Shown: piece after piece, positions 8,955-17,339 of the stretch
Layout of the letters: each line of letters opens with the position of its first letter
Numbering within the stretch: the first letter of the stretch is position 1
DNA from: Ornithinibacillus bavariensis
GTDB lineage: Bacteria; Bacillota; Bacilli; Bacillales; Amphibacillaceae
Direction: 5' to 3'
Assembly: GCF_050433565.1 (NCBI RefSeq)
Contig: NZ_JBNPWZ010000010.1
Location: forward strand, 45,496-109,495
Length of the DNA stretch: 64,000 nucleotides
The notes under the pieces: generated by a model
What the model was told of the DNA's origin: nothing
The model's database searches: none
Seen by the model: only the letters and a program-made list of their open reading frames with translations
Made by a program: the position numbers and the translations under genes

Positions 8955-9463
8955 ATGGCGAAATGGTGGATGGTTAGGGCTGGGGATTATAATGAGTTGA
9001 TATTATTGTGGCTGAAAGAAGGTATAGTGCTTAGGATCATCAAAGAGAAGGTTGATAATCTCAATCCATGGCAAATGCAACAATTAATTGCTGGTTTACT
9101 ATCTGCAATGGGATATTTTATAGAGGAGAGTACTAGGGGACCTGATGGTGGGGTCGATGTATTAGCTTACAAGGAGCCTTGGGACTGCAAAAGCCTATAA
9201 TAAAGGCACAAGTAAAGCACCGAAAAAGCAAGGCAACCTCTACAGAAATCCAACAATTATTAGGTGCCCATCCAATGGATGCAAGTAGCCTTTTTATCTC
9301 TACTGGGGGATTCACGTCTAATGCTTTAGATATTGCCAATCAATATTCTGTTCGGGTAATCGAACTTGATGAATTAGTAAACCTGGTTATGGATTGGTAT
9401 GAAGAGATGCCGCCTGATGTAAAGGGTTTAATTCCGTTGAGGAGGATTTATGTGCCGGAGTGA
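8955..9463 (+). pseudogene. Mrr-type restriction endonuclease, internally deleted and frameshifted
   Basis: The start MAKWWMVRAG resembles the beginning of Mrr-like proteins that carry an N-terminal extension. The sequence then jumps within a few residues to NPWQMQQLIAGLLSAMGY, the beginning of the Mrr catalytic domain, so about 100 residues are missing. The PD-(D/E)XK core follows: GPDGGVDVLAY, then a frameshift near 9175-9185, then IIKAQVKHRK with the catalytic QxK and LFISTGGFTSNA. The C-terminus PLRRIYVPE is the normal family ending. Intact relatives are about 300 residues and cut modified DNA; this copy cannot make a full-length enzyme. Confidence 0.85.
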
Positions 9464-9825
9464 GTTCTGCTGGTAAAGAATGTACTCTAGTGATATCCAG
9501 CCCCCTACTTTTTAGTTCTCCGATCACCAAATTGGATACACCTCCCTTTAAAACGCCTAGAATATTCACTTTATTTCGACAATAGATTACAAAAACCAAT
9601 GTTATATGATAAAATGGAATTGAAATACATTTTGAGACTCTAAATGGGTGTATTTTCAATTCCATAAAATGAAATACCTACTATATTACGTGGTATATGA
9701 TTCATAAAGAGTTGATAATGAAACATATAGATTTAAGGAATTGTGTTAAGAAATACGCAGCAGAACTAAAAAATGAAAATAGAGATAATTTCGGAAAATA
9801 AGTAGGTAGTTAAATGGGGGATTAA
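9464..9825. other. Intergenic region with a 27-codon frame
   Basis: Apart from the large hairpin listed separately, this stretch contains one short frame at 9718-9801 (starts MKHIDLRNCVKKYAAEL, 27 codons) without a ribosome binding site. It may be a remnant of a gene 3' end. I see no other feature. Confidence 0.25.
9614..9665. repeat. Long imperfect inverted repeat
   Basis: ATGGAATTGAAATACA (9614-9629) pairs with 9649-9665 with one bulged base; the loop is 19 nt. It lies between the Mrr relic and the HerA-like gene and could be a terminator-like hairpin or a small mobile-element relic. It has no T-run. Confidence 0.5.
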
Positions 9826-11919
9826 ATGAATAAATATTATCGCCTAACATTAAGTGTACTTTCTATTATAGTCCTATTAATATTGGGGATATATATAGAA
9901 GGTGGAATAAATAATTTATTAATTCAGTTTTGGTTTAGTTCTGGGATGCTATTAATAGTTTTATTATCATTAGTTGACCAGCCTTTCTTTTCTAAGGATT
10001 CAAATGTATTTGTTAATTCAATTACGGCTTTACTCCCACTACTTTTATTAACTTCTGAAGTGAAAGAAGGACTATTTTATATAATACTAAATTTAGTATT
10101 ATATTTAGCTATGAGTAGCTTTATCTTGATGTTTATAAGGAAGAATAAATTTGTAAGTCAAAATAAATATGTATTATTTTTTTCGAATTTAAACCAACTT
10201 ATAGGTAAGCCTTTAACATTATTTTCCGTATTATTCCTATGGGGTTTATCTATAAAATATGCATTTAATACGAAAGAATTTAATTTCTTATTAACTTTTT
10301 GGGTTATGTTTTTGATTCTTAATAATAATGGAATCTATCAAGGTTTATCAAATATTTTTAATAAGGGTTTTAAGAGCAACTTTACCAGTTTAGGTAATAT
10401 TTTTGCAGTAATAGCTCAGAATACATTTATGGTTAAATTAAATAATAATAACTTTGTAGATAAATTTGATTTAGTAAAGGTAAGATTTTCAGGAGATAAT
10501 AAAATACATACAGGATTTATATTTGAAAAAATATTACTAGATAATGAGCAATGGCTAAAAGTTATTACTTATGGAGAGCTAGAATCTCAGTTAAATAACA
10601 AATTGATAGTTGATGAAGTATATCCTGTTTCTAAAGAAGACGATTTAACAATAGATATTTCAAGCTTAGTAGGTATAATTTCAGAAGGGTCTTCTATAGA
10701 GAAAATAAAATTTCATTATAGTTCAAATCAGGAAATATCTGCTGGAACAGTATTAGAAGTTAGTTGTAACGGAGAGACAGTACTCTATCAAATAGTTGAT
10801 GCAAAAACAGAATTAATAAATTTATCTATGATGAATCAATCTGGATATATTCAAGGTGAAGCAGTCCAGTTAGGAACTTGGAATATTAAACAAGGCAAAT
10901 TTACCAAATATGGATGGGTGCCAGAGATTAATACTCCAGTTTTTTTAGCCCGAAATATTAAAGAAAGTGAATTGCTTGAAGGTGAAATTAATCTTGGTAA
11001 TCTGCCTAATACTAATTATCCCATAATCTTGAATAAGGAATTAGCTGTAACCCATCATATGGCAGTTGTTGGAGTTACTGGAACAGGAAAATCAGTTTTC
11101 TCAAGAAATCTTATTAAAGAATTTTTAGGTGACGGGACAAAAGTTATTTGTATAGATTTGACTGGTGAATATAAAGAAAAGTTTTTAGACGAAAAGCCGA
11201 CAGAAATAATTAAGCCCGATATTGCTGAAGAATTATTCAAAACGATAGGGAATATAGAAAAGATAATGGATAAAAATTTTAACAAAGATAATGATGAGTC
11301 AAGAGGGCTAAAGTTAAATGTATTTAGAACTATGGTACATCAAATAAATTCCTTTTTGGATGGACAACACAATTTAGCTCTATTGGAATTACCGGAAATT
11401 GATAATTCCTCGTCAATAATTAAATATACTCAAACATTTTTTAAAGCATTATTTAAAATCGCCAAGGAAAGAAAAGATCCAAATAACAAAATATGTTTAG
11501 TATTGGAAGAGGCACATACTATTATTCCTGAATGGAACTTTTCGGGGGTTAATGATAAATCCTCACAACCTTTAATAAACTCAATCGCACAAATAGCACT
11601 TCAGGGTAGAAAATATAATATAGGACTTCTAGTAATTGCCCAAAGAACTGCAAATGTATCGAAAACAATTTTAACTCAATGTAATTCCATTGTTGCATTT
11701 CAGCAGTATGATAAAACTAGTATAGATTTTCTTTCAAATTATTTTGGTACCGAGATATCAGCAATGTTGCCACAACTAAAGTTTAGACAAGCGGTTGTTG
11801 CAGGAAAAGCATTCCGTTCAAATTCCCCAATGCTCCTTGATGTGCCGGAGATTATAGAATATACATTAGAAGAGTTGGAAGAGGGTGAACAAAGAGAAAA
11901 TCTAGTTGAAGTTAATTAA
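9826..11919 (+). CDS. Membrane-anchored HerA/DUF87-like ATPase
   Basis: This 697-residue protein begins with about six hydrophobic helices (residues roughly 7-26, 31-50, 63-78, 84-106, 128-146, 150-167). A beta-rich middle region (about 190-380) may be a HAS-barrel-like module, and a HerA/FtsK-type ATPase domain follows. Walker A is GVTGTGKS near residue 415, a CIDLTGEY strand follows, Walker B is LVLEEAHT near residue 558, and the downstream IAQRTANVSKTILTQCNS segment is typical of HerA. HerA hexamers normally thread DNA with the NurA nuclease, but no nurA is adjacent. Membrane-bound DUF87 ATPases are found in accessory and defence regions, so a DNA-pumping or anti-phage role is possible but inferred. 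Ribosome binding site TGGGGG; very AT-rich, suggesting transfer. Confidence 0.75.
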   Translation: MNKYYRLTLSVLSIIVLLILGIYIEGGINNLLIQFWFSSGMLLIVLLSLVDQPFFSKDSNVFVNSITALLPLLLLTSEVKEGLFYIILNLVLYLAMSSFILMFIRKNKFVSQNKYVLFFSNLNQLIGKPLTLFSVLFLWGLSIKYAFNTKEFNFLLTFWVMFLILNNNGIYQGLSNIFNKGFKSNFTSLGNIFAVIAQNTFMVKLNNNNFVDKFDLVKVRFSGDNKIHTGFIFEKILLDNEQWLKVITYGELESQLNNKLIVDEVYPVSKEDDLTIDISSLVGIISEGSSIEKIKFHYSSNQEISAGTVLEVSCNGETVLYQIVDAKTELINLSMMNQSGYIQGEAVQLGTWNIKQGKFTKYGWVPEINTPVFLARNIKESELLEGEINLGNLPNTNYPIILNKELAVTHHMAVVGVTGTGKSVFSRNLIKEFLGDGTKVICIDLTGEYKEKFLDEKPTEIIKPDIAEELFKTIGNIEKIMDKNFNKDNDESRGLKLNVFRTMVHQINSFLDGQHNLALLELPEIDNSSSIIKYTQTFFKALFKIAKERKDPNNKICLVLEEAHTIIPEWNFSGVNDKSSQPLINSIAQIALQGRKYNIGLLVIAQRTANVSKTILTQCNSIVAFQQYDKTSIDFLSNYFGTEISAMLPQLKFRQAVVAGKAFRSNSPMLLDVPEIIEYTLEELEEGEQRENLVEVN

Positions 11920-11963
11920 CAACTGGATTAAAAAATACCCATGTTTATTGCTTGGAATAGTTA

Positions 11964-12005
11964 ACGAGTATTAGAGTTAAATAAACATCTAATACGCGTT
12001 TTTTT
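11964..12005 (+). terminator. Intrinsic terminator after the HerA-like gene
   Basis: A stem of 8 bp (GTATTAGA with TCTAATAC) is extended by three more pairs around one mismatch, with a 12-nt loop and a T7 run. The remaining 280 bp up to the helicase gene contain no recognisable feature. Confidence 0.75.
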
Positions 12006-12282
12006 GCCTCTTAAATTACCACGGTGAGCCTTATCATAAATAGATTACAAAACCTTGTCACAGGTGGGTTACTTCTTTTTGTTTAGAATGGCGAAAATGA
12101 ATCAGAGTGTCAGATCCTGCTCTTCAAAATTTAGTTGGATGAAGCAAGATAGAACGGTCCCCCATGCTCCATTTAAATTAATAATGCCAATTCACTCTGT
12201 AAATACTAACCAATATGCTATAGTAAACTAGCCTTAGAAAAAATAAACTGGCATTAATATACGAAATGAGACGTGATTAGCC

Positions 12283-13584
12283 TTGCTTGACTTTTTACAA
12301 CTTGGTATTCGAAAAGAGATTAACCATACATTACAGTCATTAGGAATAGTAACTCCGACAATCATCCAAGAACGGACGATACCATCAGTACTAGAGGGGA
12401 AGGATGTTATTGCAAAAGCACAAACGGGAACAGGAAAGACGTTGGCTTTTGTTCTTCCGATTCTGGAAAAGATTGATGTGCAAAAGTCAGATGTTCAAGC
12501 ACTTATATTAACTCCAACAAGAGAATTAGCGCAGCAAATTTCAAAAGAAATAAAGAGAATGGTTGAAAACGTAGAAGGCATCCATACGTTAGCTGTGTAC
12601 GGTGGTCAGGATGTAGTGCATCAGTTAAAAAAGTTAAAAGGTGCCACGCATATAGTCGTAGCAACACCAGGTCGGTTATTAGATCATATTCATCGTGGAT
12701 CAATCAATCTTTCTACGGTTCAGATGCTTGTGTTAGATGAAGCGGACCAAATGTTACATATGGGCTTTCTTCCAGAGGTGGATGACATTATTTATGAAAC
12801 ACTTTCTTCTAGACAAACCATGCTGTTCTCAGCAACAATGCCTAACGAAATTCGCTCTGTAGCAAAGAAATATATGGTAGAGCCAGAATTCATTGAAGTG
12901 AAAGCAAAACGTGTTACACTTGATGAGATCAAACAAGTTGTTATTGAAACAACGGATAGAAGAAAGCAAGCAACTTTACTACATTTAATCCAAGAACATC
13001 GTCCTTTTTTAGCGATTATATTCTGTCGTACAAAAGTTCGTGCAAAAAAACTACATGATGCATTGATTGCGAGCGGCTATGAATCAGACGAATTGCATGG
13101 TGATTTAACACAGTCCAAACGCGAAAAAGCGATGAAACGATTTCGTGAGGCGAAAACTCAATTTTTAGTTGCAACAGACGTTGCTGCACGGGGCCTTGAT
13201 GTAGAAGGGGTGACACATGTCTATAATTATGATATTCCACATGATGTGGAAAGCTATGTTCACCGCATTGGACGAACTGGGCGTGCAGGTGGAGACGGGG
13301 TTGCCATTACGTTAGTGGCTCCTAAGGATATGGAGTTCCTACGAATGATCGAAAAAGGGATTCATCAAAAATTTGAAATACAAGTGATTCAAGGGGTAAG
13401 TATCCCCGATCGGGAGGATTATGATAGAGTAAACCGTAAACAATTAAAAGAAGCAAGTACCTCTGAAGGTAGTAGAAAAGACAGCAGGAATTCGGCAAAG
13501 CCTTCTTCAAGTAGGAAACCTAATAATCGTCGACCTAAAGGCAATTCAGGTAATACAACAAGAGGAAGAAAACGTACTCGCTAA
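12283..13584 (+). CDS. DEAD-box ATP-dependent RNA helicase
   Basis: This 433-residue protein carries the DEAD-box motif set: Q motif PTIIQERTIP, motif I AQTGTGKT (near residue 46), Ia PTRELAQ, Ib TPGRLLD, II LDEAD (near residue 150), III SATMP, and the helicase C motifs including ATDVAARGLD and HRIGRTGRAG (near residue 330). A basic, low-complexity C-terminal tail (residues 395-433, rich in Arg/Lys/Ser/Asn) would bind RNA, as in CshA-type helicases. It probably remodels rRNA or mRNA in ribosome assembly, cold adaptation or mRNA decay. The start is a TTG with a poor ribosome binding site, so the exact N-terminus is uncertain. The subgroup (CshA-like) is likely but not certain. Confidence 0.95.
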   Translation: MLDFLQLGIRKEINHTLQSLGIVTPTIIQERTIPSVLEGKDVIAKAQTGTGKTLAFVLPILEKIDVQKSDVQALILTPTRELAQQISKEIKRMVENVEGIHTLAVYGGQDVVHQLKKLKGATHIVVATPGRLLDHIHRGSINLSTVQMLVLDEADQMLHMGFLPEVDDIIYETLSSRQTMLFSATMPNEIRSVAKKYMVEPEFIEVKAKRVTLDEIKQVVIETTDRRKQATLLHLIQEHRPFLAIIFCRTKVRAKKLHDALIASGYESDELHGDLTQSKREKAMKRFREAKTQFLVATDVAARGLDVEGVTHVYNYDIPHDVESYVHRIGRTGRAGGDGVAITLVAPKDMEFLRMIEKGIHQKFEIQVIQGVSIPDREDYDRVNRKQLKEASTSEGSRKDSRNSAKPSSSRKPNNRRPKGNSGNTTRGRKRTR

Positions 13585-13659
13585 CGAGTGAATAACGTCG
13601 TGCTTAACCGAATGCAGTACCGCACGGGTAACAGGCACCACATCCAGGAGGACACAACA

Positions 13660-14259
13660 ATGCTACATAAACGAATGAAACAATACATTTCGTCAGAATT
13701 GATGAGTGAAAAGCATAAGGTTGAAATATATCAAGAAGAAAAAGAGTTTATTAAGAAATATGATTTAATCTCAAATGACATTACATTAATAGAAAAAGAT
13801 CCTACGACACGTTTCCTAGATGCCTACATAGAAAGATGCAATAAAGAAACAGAAGAAACGATTGCTAAAGAATCATTCGTTTTCTTAGAACAACCGATTG
13901 ACTACCTTCAAAAACACAAAAATGAATTTCTATATTTAGAATCGAATTGGTTGGAACTAATTGGCGTCGATGCGATTTCGTTGGAAGTGAGTGATGTATT
14001 TGGTACATACGATGTCATGGTAGGATTGCAGTTGCAGAAAAAGCATGAGATATCTCTTAAAGAAAACTTAAGTAAAGAATTACATGGAGATGAAGCAAGA
14101 TTTGAATTGATTTTCAATCAAAAGGATGGCATGTGGGACTTAAATTTTGCCTTGAATTATGTGCAAGGGTTTAATGAGGAGATGTCATTAGAGGAAGCAT
14201 ATCGGTTAATTTATCGATTTATATTTAAACTGGTGGAGAGAGTAGAAGAAGGAAGTTAG
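13660..14259 (+). CDS. Conserved Bacillaceae protein of unknown function
   Basis: A 199-residue soluble, acidic protein. The ATG at 13660 is preceded by CAGGAGGA at ideal distance; the frame is open further upstream to 13588 but has no ribosome binding site there. The N-terminus is helical (MLHKRMKQYISSELM) and the C-terminal half is mixed alpha/beta with MWDLNFALNYVQGFNEEMS. I associate it with a small uncharacterised Bacillaceae family that some databases name branched-chain aminotransferase, but no PLP-enzyme motif is visible, so I do not accept that name. It lies 75 bp after the RNA helicase and may be co-transcribed with it. Confidence 0.7.
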   Translation: MLHKRMKQYISSELMSEKHKVEIYQEEKEFIKKYDLISNDITLIEKDPTTRFLDAYIERCNKETEETIAKESFVFLEQPIDYLQKHKNEFLYLESNWLELIGVDAISLEVSDVFGTYDVMVGLQLQKKHEISLKENLSKELHGDEARFELIFNQKDGMWDLNFALNYVQGFNEEMSLEEAYRLIYRFIFKLVERVEEGS

Positions 14260-14318
14260 GACGTGAATTAACTGGTATATCGCATTACTTTCTATACAAA
14301 GAAGGGACGTATTTAAAC

Positions 14319-14693
14319 ATGATAAAAATTAGCATACCCACTCCAGATATTACGATTACAGAACGTAAGCAAATTCTGAAGGAGAATGAACCGCAAATCA
14401 AACCTATTTATGGATTTATTGATTTTCATCTAATACCAAGAGATAAAGGTGGCATTTTCTTATTTTATAATATAAATGATGAGCTTCTTTTTGTTGGAAA
14501 GGCACGGAAACTACGCCAAAGAATAAAAAAACATTTTGAGGGTACTGTTTCACCCATTAAAATGCACAGAGACGAAGTATATAGAATCGATATTTGTTTA
14601 GTAGAAAATCCAATGGAAAGAGAAATTTATGAAACATATATCATTAATCAGCTCAAGTCGAAATACAACGTTGACAAAGTATTTTATAAATAA
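14319..14693 (+). CDS. GIY-YIG nuclease-domain protein
   Basis: A 124-residue protein with one GIY-YIG domain at about residues 38-115. The first motif appears as GIFLFYN, the second as LLFVGKARKLRQRIKKHF with the conserved Arg, and a Glu-rich helix (ENPMEREIYETYIIN) supplies the probable metal-binding glutamate, followed by KSKYNV. Proteins of this size act as stand-alone nickases or repair-type nucleases; the N-terminal 35 residues are unfamiliar. The Tyr of the second motif is replaced (FVGKA for YxGxs), as in some UvrC-like domains, so activity is plausible but unproven. Ribosome binding site GAAGGGACG. Confidence 0.75.
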   Translation: MIKISIPTPDITITERKQILKENEPQIKPIYGFIDFHLIPRDKGGIFLFYNINDELLFVGKARKLRQRIKKHFEGTVSPIKMHRDEVYRIDICLVENPMEREIYETYIINQLKSKYNVDKVFYK

Positions 14694-14713
14694 GTCTGAA
14701 TATAAGTATTACC

Positions 14714-14770
14714 AAAGGGACGGTTCACTTGCCTTACTGTTGTAAAAGTAAGCAAGAGAACCGTCCCTTT
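14714..14770. repeat. Near-perfect inverted repeat of the GGGACGGTTC type
   Basis: AAAGGGACGGTTC followed by a CTTGC-like end (14714-14737) pairs with 14748-14770, with one bulge and one mismatch; the loop is about 10 nt. Such GGGACGGTTCTCTTGC-like hairpins recur in Bacillaceae and Clostridia genomes and are probably non-autonomous repeats; this one could also terminate transcription of the GIY-YIG gene (TTTG follows). Confidence 0.65.
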
Positions 14771-14877
14771 GTTCCCTTAATGTTTTACCATATCAGGGAA
14801 TTTTCACGATAGTTTAGATTAATATGGTAATATTAAATTAACACCATTACCATATTTTTACTACTAGGGGGATTCTT

Positions 14878-15645
14878 ATGGTTTTCATATATTTATTTTT
14901 AATTATCCTTTTTCTAGTCCTATTTTTCATCAACTATAATTACGCGACCATAAAAGGGAGATATGGAGAGAATCGTGTTAATAAACTCCTTAGTAAACTA
15001 GATGGAAATGATTATAAAATCTATCATGACTTGTATATCCCGACAGAAGAAAATAAAACGACTCAAGTAGATCATGTTGTTGTGTCGCCATTTGGTATTT
15101 TTGTGATTGAAACAAAGGCTTATAATGGTTGGATATTTGGAAATGAAAAAAGTAAATATTGGACACAAGTAATATATAAACGAAAGGAAAAGCTGTTTAA
15201 TCCAATCTGGCAAAACGCTGGTCACATTAAAGGGCTAGAGGATTATCTAGGAATAGAAAAAAACTATTTTACATCAATAATTGCATTCTCTAACCAATCT
15301 ACTTTTAAATTCAAAGAGAAATTTACCCGAGCACATGTAATTCATTTCAGAGACTTATATAAAACGATTAAAGCTAATAACGCAACCATAATCGGTAATT
15401 CATTGATTAATAATGTACAAAGTAAGTTAAACAAACTAGTTGTTGTTGATAAGAAAGAAAAAAAGCAAATCAGCAAGCAGCATGTCCAAGAAGTTAAATT
15501 GGATATAGCAAAGAGTAAGACTACTTATTTTGATAAATCTAAATGTCCAAAGTGTGATTCTGATTTGGTTAAAAGGAAAGGGAAGTATGGGGAGTTTTTA
15601 GGTTGTAGTAATTATCCTAAGTGTAGGTATACTGGGAAATTGTGA
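14878..15645 (+). CDS. NERD-domain membrane protein with topoisomerase-type zinc ribbon
   Basis: The 255-residue protein has one N-terminal membrane helix (residues 3-20), then a NERD domain (about 27-140) whose nuclease-like signatures are GRYGENRVNKLL, QVDHVVVSPFGIFVIETKAY and WIFG. The pattern D...E-x-K fits a PD-(D/E)XK-like fold. The C-terminus (about 220-255) is a four-cysteine ribbon, CPKC...GCSNYPKC, like the DNA-binding ribbons of topoisomerase I. It is thus likely a membrane-tethered DNA-binding or DNA-cleaving protein; NERD proteins are often found with mobile DNA or defence. Ribosome binding site TAGGGGGA. Confidence 0.85.
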   Translation: MVFIYLFLIILFLVLFFINYNYATIKGRYGENRVNKLLSKLDGNDYKIYHDLYIPTEENKTTQVDHVVVSPFGIFVIETKAYNGWIFGNEKSKYWTQVIYKRKEKLFNPIWQNAGHIKGLEDYLGIEKNYFTSIIAFSNQSTFKFKEKFTRAHVIHFRDLYKTIKANNATIIGNSLINNVQSKLNKLVVVDKKEKKQISKQHVQEVKLDIAKSKTTYFDKSKCPKCDSDLVKRKGKYGEFLGCSNYPKCRYTGKL

Positions 15646-15784
15646 CTTAGAGTAACGGCAGTATAATAACTAAGTGAAAACAACAGGAAAGCAGTGGAGT
15701 ACCAACATTTAGATTTACTATTCGATGGCAATTTAATAATCTAGCAAGGAATTTAATTGTTTGTTATGAAAGGTGGTAATAATA

Positions 15785-16864
15785 TTGTATCGTTTACATC
15801 CTACAGACAACCAACTTATAGAATTAACTGAGACCACATTTGCTGATAACGATATAAAGGAACGACAACATATAGAAGAATGGATTCGTAAAAGCCCAGA
15901 AGTTCTAGGTGAAGACCTACTAATAATAGGACATGAGTATGATAAGTTTGAGGTAAATGAGAGGCTTGATTTACTAGCTTTAGATAAAGACGGAAATGTC
16001 GTCATAATTGAAGTGAAAAGAGATACTTCTGGTAGTGATGTTGATTTTCAAGCACTAAAATACGCCTCCTATTGTGCTAGACTAAGTCAACAAGATATTT
16101 TAGATATCTATACCCATTACATTGAAATGCATCTTGAAGGTGTAGACGCCAAACAATCATTACTTGAGTTTCTAGAAGCGGAAGATGAAGATGAACTAAA
16201 CGCTATGTTAAATGGAACACAACGTATCATTATTGTTGGGAAGGAATTTGATAAACGTATTCTATCTGTGTGTACATGGCTTTATGAAAACAGCATTGAT
16301 ATTAAATGTGTATCTATCAAGCCCTATAAATTAAATGATGAATTAATAGTAGACACAAAACAAATTATTCCGCCATACAAATTAGAAAACTATTATATAA
16401 GAAAAAGAACAGAAAAACAAAAGAGAACAATACAGGGTGACAAAGATGTTATTGAATTTCTTCAAGCTGTTGAAGAATCAATAACTACGCAAACCAACTA
16501 CTCAGGTAGATATGGCGGCCAAAGAAATTACTTTAAAGGTCATAAATTGTTAGGTATTCCTTGGCACTTCGTTTTCAGCTACAAGAAAGACGGAACTGCA
16601 TTAATTTCGTTAGAGTCTTCTGTAAGTGAAGGAACCAAAATCATTAAGTATATAAAAGAAAAACACTTTGAACAGCTAAAAGAGACCTTAGGAATCCCGA
16701 TCGAATTAAGTGAAGGCGTTAAGAATAAAGATTGGTTAAGACTAATTGCAAAGTTAAATTTAGAAGTTAGCCTTCCGCTGGAGGAACGAGTACAGGAGTA
16801 TATTAATGTATTCGTTAAGTATTATAATTTTATTCAAAAACTAAAAGTAAATCATATATTATAA
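15785..16864 (+). CDS. NucS/DUF91-like PD-(D/E)XK nuclease-domain protein
   Basis: The N-terminal domain (residues about 15-110 of 359) shows the NucS-like order EWIRKSPEVLGEDLLIIG, RLDLLALDKDGNVVIIEVKR and FQALKYASYCA, so the RLDLL and EVKR residues form a PD-(D/E)XK active site. The C-terminal half (about 230-350) looks like a DUF4268-type domain. I chose the TTG at 15785 because AGGTGG lies 8 nt upstream and it gives the natural N-terminus LYRLHPTDNQLIEL; a GTG at 15773 overlaps the ribosome binding site. It is probably a DNA-end or mismatch-related nuclease or a solitary restriction-like enzyme; the target is unknown. It is the third nuclease-like gene in 2.5 kb. Confidence 0.8.
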   Translation: MYRLHPTDNQLIELTETTFADNDIKERQHIEEWIRKSPEVLGEDLLIIGHEYDKFEVNERLDLLALDKDGNVVIIEVKRDTSGSDVDFQALKYASYCARLSQQDILDIYTHYIEMHLEGVDAKQSLLEFLEAEDEDELNAMLNGTQRIIIVGKEFDKRILSVCTWLYENSIDIKCVSIKPYKLNDELIVDTKQIIPPYKLENYYIRKRTEKQKRTIQGDKDVIEFLQAVEESITTQTNYSGRYGGQRNYFKGHKLLGIPWHFVFSYKKDGTALISLESSVSEGTKIIKYIKEKHFEQLKETLGIPIELSEGVKNKDWLRLIAKLNLEVSLPLEERVQEYINVFVKYYNFIQKLKVNHIL

Positions 16865-16878
16865 ATACTATAAAACTT

Positions 16879-16925
16879 GGGGAACGATCTAATGTTTCAT
16901 TTTTTTTAACATCAGATCCTTCCCC
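16879..16925. repeat. 18-bp imperfect hairpin after the NucS-like gene
   Basis: The arms 16879-16896 and 16908-16925 match at 16 of 18 positions (GGGGAACGATCT against AGATCCTTCCCC). The loop is T-rich. It may act as a terminator or be a dispersed repeat. Confidence 0.55.
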
Positions 16926-16983
16926 ATGCTCAGTCCTGTTATTTAGACCAACATTTCCATACTAATGAATAAATTTACCGTCA

Positions 16984-17130
16984 TCCTTAAAAGCAAACTT
17001 TATTGCTGAGGGGGTAGAAACAGAAAAACAAGTTGAGATGCTTCAATCGTTAGGGTGTTACTATGCTTAAGGATACTTATATAGCAAACCCTTAAATACA
17101 GAGGAATTTGCAGCTTTCAACTCAAGCCAT
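16984..17130 (+). pseudogene. EAL-domain (c-di-GMP phosphodiesterase) C-terminal relic
   Basis: In one frame the sequence reads LKANFIAEGVETEKQVEMLQ, then SLGCYYA, a TAA stop at 17068-17070, then GYLYSKPLNTEEFAAF. This is the end of an EAL domain, where AEGVE carries a catalytic glutamate and the normal continuation is YAQGY; the Gln codon CAA has become TAA. Everything upstream is missing. The intact protein would have hydrolysed cyclic di-GMP. Confidence 0.8.
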
Positions 17131-17248
17131 AACTTTAGTGCTAGGATATCCGGGAATTTTTCTAACGTTAAGTGCCTGTCACTCTTAGTCCAGTAGAATT
17201 AGTTTTTAAATAGTCAAACAATAAACGAAATGTTAAAATATATGTAAA

Positions 17249-17285
17249 TAGGATACCGTTTTGTAACGGTATCCTAATTTTTTGG
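17249..17285 (+). terminator. Intrinsic terminator before the exporter gene
   Basis: TAGGATACCGTT and AACGGTATCCTA form a perfect 12-bp stem with a 4-nt loop, followed by ATTTTTTT. Confidence 0.85.
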
Positions 17286-17339
17286 CACAAAACCCCGTAG
17301 TGGAAAGTGAATTTATGTTATAAGAAAAGCAGGTGTTCT

